Source: an uncultured Clostridia bacterium (GTDB lineage Bacteria; Bacillota; Clostridia; Oscillospirales; Ruminococcaceae). Taken from it: a DNA stretch of 52,801 nucleotides. The stretch lies in the NCBI GenBank assembly GCA_947389015.1, contig CANDVA010000020.1:1-52801 (forward strand). The letters run 5' to 3'. The translations under genes and the position numbers were made by a program. The notes below the pieces were generated by a model that saw only the letters and a program-made list of their open reading frames with translations, did no database searches and was not told the DNA's origin. This document shows positions 48,107 through 52,801 of this stretch, in pieces. The stretch's first letter is position 1. Each line of letters starts with the position of its first letter.

Positions 48107-49846
48107 ATGTTTCTTTTAAGATGGTTATGGAAAAATATGGAGGGCGCACGCGGGCTGTACATCTGCGGAATGCTCTTTACGATATTGTCGCAGTCGATGT
48201 ATATCATCACGCCGCGGATAACGAGCGAGATCACGGATACGTTTATCGTCAACGAGAACGCGGTCGCAAATCTGGAGACGCGGTCAGATTACCTTATCGG
48301 TCTGCTGATTGCTATGGTGGGATTTACGGTGCTCCGCGGCGCTCTTGAGTACGGGAGCACGATGATGTACGAGCACTCGTCGCAGTCGATGATATATAAG
48401 ATAAGGAACGTCGTGTTCAAGAATATCGAGGATCAGGACGCGAAATTCTACGATTACTACCGCACGGGCGATATTATGACGAGAATTTCGGGCGATCTGG
48501 ACATGGTAAGGCATTCTATCGCGTGGATACTCCGCGCGGTGCTGGAGTGCGTGGTGATGTTCATAGCGTCGCTTATCTTCTTTTTCAGTATCGACTGGCT
48601 TATGGCGCTGTGTCTGTCAGGGCTTACTCCCGTGATACTGCTGATAACGGTCGTGTTCCGCAAGAAAGTCGCGCCGAAATATCAGGTACAGCGTGAAAAG
48701 CTCTCGAATCTGAACACCCGCGCCGAGGAGAATATTTCGGGAAACAGGGTGGTAAAGGCGTTTGCCCGCGAGGACTATGAGACAGAGCGTTTTGACGAGC
48801 TGAGCCGCGGTTTCCGCGACGCTTCAAAGGACGCGGCGTTCACGTGGCTGAGGTTTTTCCCGTTCTTGGAGGCGTGCGCGTCTTCGCTGTCGGTGGTAAT
48901 GCTGGTATGCGGCGGATTGTTCGTCATTCTCGGGCGGCTCACTTTCGGCGAGTACATAGCGTTCTCGGGTCTCGTATGGACTATGAGCAACCCCATGAGA
49001 CAGCTTGGCAATATCGTCAACGACTGGCAGAGATTTACCGCCTCGGCGAACAAGATAATCGAGATATACTACGGCAGACCGCGTATCGCGACGCGTGAAG
49101 ACGCTGTCGATATGCCGCGCAGATTCAAGGGCAAGGTCGAATTTGATAAGGTAACGCTGAAATTCGACGGCGAAAAGATTATCGACGACGTGAGCTTTAC
49201 GGTAGAGCCGGGCGAGACCGTTGCCATTATGGGCGAAACGGGTGCGGGAAAAACCATGCTTACCGAGCTGATACCGCGTATTTACGACGTGAATTCGGGC
49301 GCGGTGAGGGTCGACGGCGTGGACGTGCGTATGCTTAAACTCGAGCAGCTTCGCGGGAATATCGGCGTGGCGACTCAGGACGTGTTCCTGTTCTCGGACA
49401 CTATCGATGGCAACATCAGCTACGGCGACACCGAAATGCCCGAGGAGGACGTTGTAAAGGTCGCAGAGCTCGCCGACGCGGACGGTTTTATACGCAGACT
49501 TTCCGACGGCTATGACACGATAGTCGGAGAGCGCGGAGTGGGGCTTTCGGGCGGACAGAAGCAGCGTATCTCGCTGGCGCGTGCGCTCGCGGTAAAGCCC
49601 GCGATACTGATACTTGACGACACCACCTCGGCGGTCGACCTCGAAACGGAAAAACATATTCAGCACTCGCTGAAAAATCTGGAGTTCGACTGTACAAAAA
49701 TAATCGTAGCGCAGAGAATTTCCACCGCAATGTACGCGGATAAGATAATAGTACTGAAAAACGGTAAAATACTCGAGCAAGGCTCGCATAAGGAACTTAT
49801 CGCGCGGAACGGGTATTATAAAGAAGTCTACGAATTGCAGAAATAA
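48107..49846 (+). CDS. ABC exporter half-transporter, degenerate ATP site
   Basis: 579 aa from ATG at 48107, with AAGGTG upstream; the GTG at 48098 lies inside that site. Six-helix exporter domain (~1-310), then NBD: Walker A GETGAGKT, Q-loop VATQDVF, signature LSGGQKQR, Walker B ILILDDTTSAVD (the catalytic Glu is Asp) and switch IVAQRIST (His is Gln). So its ATP site is degenerate, as in one half of heterodimeric exporters (LmrC, TM287-like). Fifteen bases separate it from the partner gene. Confidence 0.93.
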   Translation: MFLLRWLWKNMEGARGLYICGMLFTILSQSMYIITPRITSEITDTFIVNENAVANLETRSDYLIGLLIAMVGFTVLRGALEYGSTMMYEHSSQSMIYKIRNVVFKNIEDQDAKFYDYYRTGDIMTRISGDLDMVRHSIAWILRAVLECVVMFIASLIFFFSIDWLMALCLSGLTPVILLITVVFRKKVAPKYQVQREKLSNLNTRAEENISGNRVVKAFAREDYETERFDELSRGFRDASKDAAFTWLRFFPFLEACASSLSVVMLVCGGLFVILGRLTFGEYIAFSGLVWTMSNPMRQLGNIVNDWQRFTASANKIIEIYYGRPRIATREDAVDMPRRFKGKVEFDKVTLKFDGEKIIDDVSFTVEPGETVAIMGETGAGKTMLTELIPRIYDVNSGAVRVDGVDVRMLKLEQLRGNIGVATQDVFLFSDTIDGNISYGDTEMPEEDVVKVAELADADGFIRRLSDGYDTIVGERGVGLSGGQKQRISLARALAVKPAILILDDTTSAVDLETEKHIQHSLKNLEFDCTKIIVAQRISTAMYADKIIVLKNGKILEQGSHKELIARNGYYKEVYELQK

Positions 49847-49861
49847 GGCAGGTGAACAGCA

Positions 49862-51631
49862 ATGGCACGTAACAAATACGACATAGACGAAACGCTTGAA
49901 ACGCCGTTCGACGTGCGGCACTTAAAGCGTTCGCTGAAATACGCGGCGAAATACAAGGGCAAAATAATCGCCGCCATGCTGCTGAGCACGCTCGCGGCAA
50001 TTATCGGATTGCTCTCGCCTATCATCGTCAAGAACGCCGTCGACAACTATATGGACAGCCGCGACGATATCCCCATGCTGCTGCTGAGCGGCGCGGGAGT
50101 GCTCGCTTGTATCATCGTGAGCGTCGCGTTCACAAAAAAGCGCGCAAAGCTGATGACCGAGGTCGGACAGAATATCGTCTACGATATCCGCCGCGACCTG
50201 TTCGAGCATATGCAGCTCCTGTCGTTCGACTTTTACGACAGCCGTCCGCATGGCAAGATATTGACGAGAATAATAAACTACATAAATTCCATAGCAGACC
50301 TTATGACGAACGGTCTTATAAACTTTGTTCTCGAGATATTCAATCTGTTGTTCATCACGGTGTTTATGTTTATCGTATGCTGGCAATTGGCTCTGGTAAC
50401 GCTCTGCGGACTGCCGATTTACTTCGGCGTTATGTTGTTTATTAAGAACCGTCAGCGCAAGGCTTGGCAGTCGGTATCGAACAAAAGCTCAAACCTTTCC
50501 GCCTATCAGCACGAGAATATTGTCGGCGCGAAGATAGCGCAGATGTTCGTCCGCGAGGAGGAGAACGAGGAGATACACGACCGTCTCGCCAAGGCTTACC
50601 GTAAGAGCTGGATACGCGCGGTAAGCTTCTCAAACCTTGTCTGGCCGTCCACCGACGTTATCAGCATAACCGTTCAGGCGGCCATTTACGCGGTCGGGCT
50701 GCTGGCGTTCCGCGGTATGCTCTCGCTCGGTACGATACTCGCCATGACCGACTACACCGCGCGTTTCTGGCAGCCGCTTATGAACCTGTCCAACCTTATG
50801 AACACGGTGATAAACGCGGTCGCGTATCTGGAGCGAATTTTCGAGCTTATGGACGAGCCCGTTTCCGTCCACGATATCGAGGGCGCGGAGGAAATGCCCC
50901 CGATACGCGGCGACGTGCATTTCGAGAACGTAACGTTCGCGTATGAGGAAGGGATAACCGTCCTCGAAAATCTCTCGTTCGACGTCAAGGCGGGACAGAG
51001 CATTGCGCTCGTAGGTCCCACGGGCGCGGGCAAAACGACTATCGTCAATCTGATATCGCGCTTTTATAACCTCAACGGCGGTACTGTGCGGATCGATGAA
51101 AGCGATATTTCAAAGATGACTTTGAAGTCGCTCCGCTCGCAGATGGGCATAATGCTTCAGGACAGCTTTATTTTCAGCGGAACGCTGCTCGATAATATCC
51201 GCTACGGCAGACTTGACGCGACGCTCGAGGAATGCCGCGAGGCGTGTAAGATAGTCGGTATCGACGACTACATAATGAGCCAGAAAGACGGCTACAACAC
51301 GATAGTAAACGAGCGCGGCGGCGGACTGTCGCAGGGTCAGAAGCAGCTTATCGCGTTCGCAAGAACGATAGTCTCCGACCCGAAAATTCTCGTGCTGGAC
51401 GAGGCCACAAGCTCCATAGACGCGAAAACCGAGCGCTATCTGCAAAACGGCTTGAACCACCTTTTAAAGGGAAGAACAAGCTTTATTATCGCGCACAGGC
51501 TCTCGACTATCCGCAGCTGCGACAAGATAATGTACGTGTCCAACAAGGGCATTACCGAGGCGGGTACTCACGACGAGCTTATGGAGAAAAAAGGAGATTA
51601 TTACAAGCTGTATACGGCACAGAGCTTCTAA
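49862..51631 (+). CDS. ABC exporter half-transporter, canonical ATP site
   Basis: 589 aa. Six-helix exporter domain (~25-325), then NBD: Walker A GPTGAGKTT, Q-loop MLQDSF, signature LSQGQKQ, Walker B ILVLDEATSSID and switch IIAHRLST. It supplies the catalytic Glu and His missing in the upstream partner, while the partner offers a good LSGGQ for this site, as in asymmetric exporters such as LmrCD or BmrCD. Substrates likely drugs or lipids. AAGGCAGG lies before the start. Confidence 0.95.
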   Translation: MARNKYDIDETLETPFDVRHLKRSLKYAAKYKGKIIAAMLLSTLAAIIGLLSPIIVKNAVDNYMDSRDDIPMLLLSGAGVLACIIVSVAFTKKRAKLMTEVGQNIVYDIRRDLFEHMQLLSFDFYDSRPHGKILTRIINYINSIADLMTNGLINFVLEIFNLLFITVFMFIVCWQLALVTLCGLPIYFGVMLFIKNRQRKAWQSVSNKSSNLSAYQHENIVGAKIAQMFVREEENEEIHDRLAKAYRKSWIRAVSFSNLVWPSTDVISITVQAAIYAVGLLAFRGMLSLGTILAMTDYTARFWQPLMNLSNLMNTVINAVAYLERIFELMDEPVSVHDIEGAEEMPPIRGDVHFENVTFAYEEGITVLENLSFDVKAGQSIALVGPTGAGKTTIVNLISRFYNLNGGTVRIDESDISKMTLKSLRSQMGIMLQDSFIFSGTLLDNIRYGRLDATLEECREACKIVGIDDYIMSQKDGYNTIVNERGGGLSQGQKQLIAFARTIVSDPKILVLDEATSSIDAKTERYLQNGLNHLLKGRTSFIIAHRLSTIRSCDKIMYVSNKGITEAGTHDELMEKKGDYYKLYTAQSF

Positions 51632-51633
51632 AC

Positions 51634-51667
51634 AACAGGCACGGCGAATTAGTCCGCCGTGCCTGTT
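51634..51667. terminator. Bidirectional terminator
   Basis: Perfect 13-bp stem AACAGGCACGGCG/CGCCGTGCCTGTT with an 8-nt loop between converging ABC and dehydrogenase genes. Confidence 0.9.
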
Positions 51668-51668
51668 T

Positions 51669-52652
51669 CTATTCCTTCGGCTTTACTTCATTGGCTAACG
51701 GCTTGCCCTGCAGGAAATCGTCGAAGTTCTGCAAGGTCACCTCGGCGATGCCCCGCAGAGCCTCCTCGGTAAGGAACGCCTGATGCGACGTAATAATGAC
51801 GTTCGGGCGCGAGACAAGCAGCGAGATGATCTCGTCGGTGACTATCTTGTCGGAATTATCCTCAAAGAACAGTCCGCTTTCCTCCTCGTAAACGTCGAGC
51901 GCCGCGCCGCCTATGCGCTTTTCGTTCAGCGCGGAGAGAAGTGCCTCGCTGTCGATAAGCTGACCGCGCGAGGTGTTCACGATAAGCACGCTCTTTTTCA
52001 TCAGTGCGATCGCGCTCTCGTCAATGATATATCGCGTGTCGTGCGTGAGCGGACAGTGCAGCGAGATAATATCGGAGCGCTTGAAAAGCTCGTCCTTGTT
52101 GACGTATTCTATTCCCGCGTTTTCGGCGGGGTGAGGGTCGTAGGCTATGACCTCCATCCCGAAGCCCTTACAGATGTCGATAAACACTCGCCCTATTTTA
52201 CCCGTGCCGATAATTCCCGCAGTCTTGCCGTGGAGATCGAAGCCCGTTAGTCCGACAAGGCTGAAATTGAAGTCGCGCGTCCTGATATAGGCGCGGGGAA
52301 TTTTTCGGTTGAGCGCGAGTATCATTCCCATTGCGTGCTCGGCGACGGCGTAAGGGGAGTAGGCGGGCACGCGGAGTATTTTCAGTCTGCCCTTGGCGGC
52401 GTTCAGCGCGATATTGTTATATCCCGCGCACCGCATAAGGATGACTTCAACGCCGAGCTCGGACAGACGGTCGATAGTCTTGGCGTTGATGACATCGTTC
52501 ACGAACGCGCAGACCGCGCGGCAGCCCTCCGCGAGCCCCGCGCTCTCGGGGCGAAGCCTTCCTTCAAAGTAGCGTATTTCGTAGTCCTTGTTGATCTTGT
52601 CGAACCATTCTTTATCGTAAGGCTTTGCGTCAAAGAAAGCGATTTTCTCCAT
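51669..52652 (-). CDS. D-lactate dehydrogenase (D-2-hydroxyacid dehydrogenase family)
   Basis: 327 aa, usual LdhA size. N-terminal substrate domain with RCAGYNNI; NAD-binding Rossmann loop GIIGTGKIGRVF; then NTSRGQLID (substrate Arg), LDVYEEE (Glu of the relay) and TSHQAFLTEEA (catalytic His). Reduces pyruvate to D-lactate with NADH, regenerating NAD+ in fermentation. AAGGAG precedes the start at 52652. Single gene, convergent with the ABC pair. Confidence 0.93.
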   Translation of the reverse strand: MEKIAFFDAKPYDKEWFDKINKDYEIRYFEGRLRPESAGLAEGCRAVCAFVNDVINAKTIDRLSELGVEVILMRCAGYNNIALNAAKGRLKILRVPAYSPYAVAEHAMGMILALNRKIPRAYIRTRDFNFSLVGLTGFDLHGKTAGIIGTGKIGRVFIDICKGFGMEVIAYDPHPAENAGIEYVNKDELFKRSDIISLHCPLTHDTRYIIDESAIALMKKSVLIVNTSRGQLIDSEALLSALNEKRIGGAALDVYEEESGLFFEDNSDKIVTDEIISLLVSRPNVIITSHQAFLTEEALRGIAEVTLQNFDDFLQGKPLANEVKPKE

Positions 52653-52712
52653 TGTAATTCTCCTTTTTATTTTTATTGTGATATTGTGTGCGGAATTGGT
52701 GATTTTATGCCG

Positions 52713-52801
52713 ATAAATCAGAATTTAGCGCAGTAACGCTATGACAAAAAAATCGGGATTCCAAAGGGACTGGTCCCTTTGGCGGGATGCAAGGGCAGAG
52801 C
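52713..52801. repeat. Second copy of the hairpin repeat, cut by window end
   Basis: From ATAAATCAGAATTTAGCG it runs parallel to 32308 onward: nearly identical through the first hairpin (CCAAAGGGAC) and into the GCAAGGGCAGAGC hairpin where the window ends. About 20 kb from the first copy, it also lies upstream of a minus-strand gene. Confidence 0.85.

Noticed and set aside
1-52801. CRISPR array
   Set aside because: No regularly spaced direct repeats with unique spacers; the tandem repeat at 261-590 has no spacer structure.

Overview
The window looks like chromosome from a monoderm Clostridia bacterium, most likely an Oscillospiraceae/Ruminococcus-type gut or rumen anaerobe. This is inference from gene content: oxygen-independent ribonucleotide reductase (NrdD/NrdG), a GH94 cellobiose phosphorylase, D-lactate dehydrogenase, an Oscillospiraceae-like FeoA-FeoA-FeoB set, small acid-rich secreted peptides and many near-consensus sigma-A promoters with 17-bp spacers. 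There are no rRNA genes, one intact tRNA and no CRISPR array. GC content is moderate; mobile relics and some accessory genes are AT-richer.

Layout. 1-2.2 kb: tRNA-Leu(TAG) followed by a degenerate ~142-bp tandem repeat in which a consensus promoter and a 5' tRNA-Leu half are duplicated, then a membrane-anchored unknown and a HIT hydrolase. 2.2-4.9 kb: small membrane proteins, a SAM methyltransferase and a DUF4272 protein. 5.0-8.8 kb: an ExbB/ExbD-like three-gene operon and a chemoreceptor with an extracytoplasmic zinc (CZB) domain. 8.8-15 kb: a MATE exporter, a free-standing ~430-nt structured RNA transcription unit, and a divergent c-di-GMP pair (GGDEF cyclase; EAL phosphodiesterase carrying a C-terminal beta-solenoid). 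15-17.6 kb: cellobiose phosphorylase with a LacI/CcpA-type operator.

18.4-24.1 kb is the most unusual block: a giant MerR-type regulator fused to sensor-like, lectin-like and BtrH/C39-like domains, in one operon with a GNAT and a stand-alone relative; a second stand-alone relative is transcribed from a promoter with the 19-bp spacer and central dyad typical of MerR activation. 24.1-32.2 kb: AGCS symporter, NAD(P)HX repair enzyme, lipoprotein, IS3 relic, TetR regulator, and NrdDG under tandem NrdR boxes. 32.3-32.6 kb: a repeat built of consecutive near-perfect hairpins, with its left part recurring at the right edge of the window. 32.6-38.8 kb: ECF S component, second MATE, YhfC-like protease, and the feo operon with four TTAG-N6-CTAA-type operators and a FeoB-associated peptide that appears to start at ACG.

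38.8-44.7 kb is accessory: methyltransferase with leader peptide, serine-recombinase tail, two small secreted-peptide loci with phased TGTAAC repeats, an ECF sigma factor with a large repeat-containing membrane protein cut by one nonsense codon, and a MITE-like inverted-repeat element. 44.7-52.7 kb returns to core genes: YdbC/PC4, a degenerate metallophosphoesterase, D,D-carboxypeptidase, RlmH, a heterodimeric ABC exporter and D-lactate dehydrogenase.
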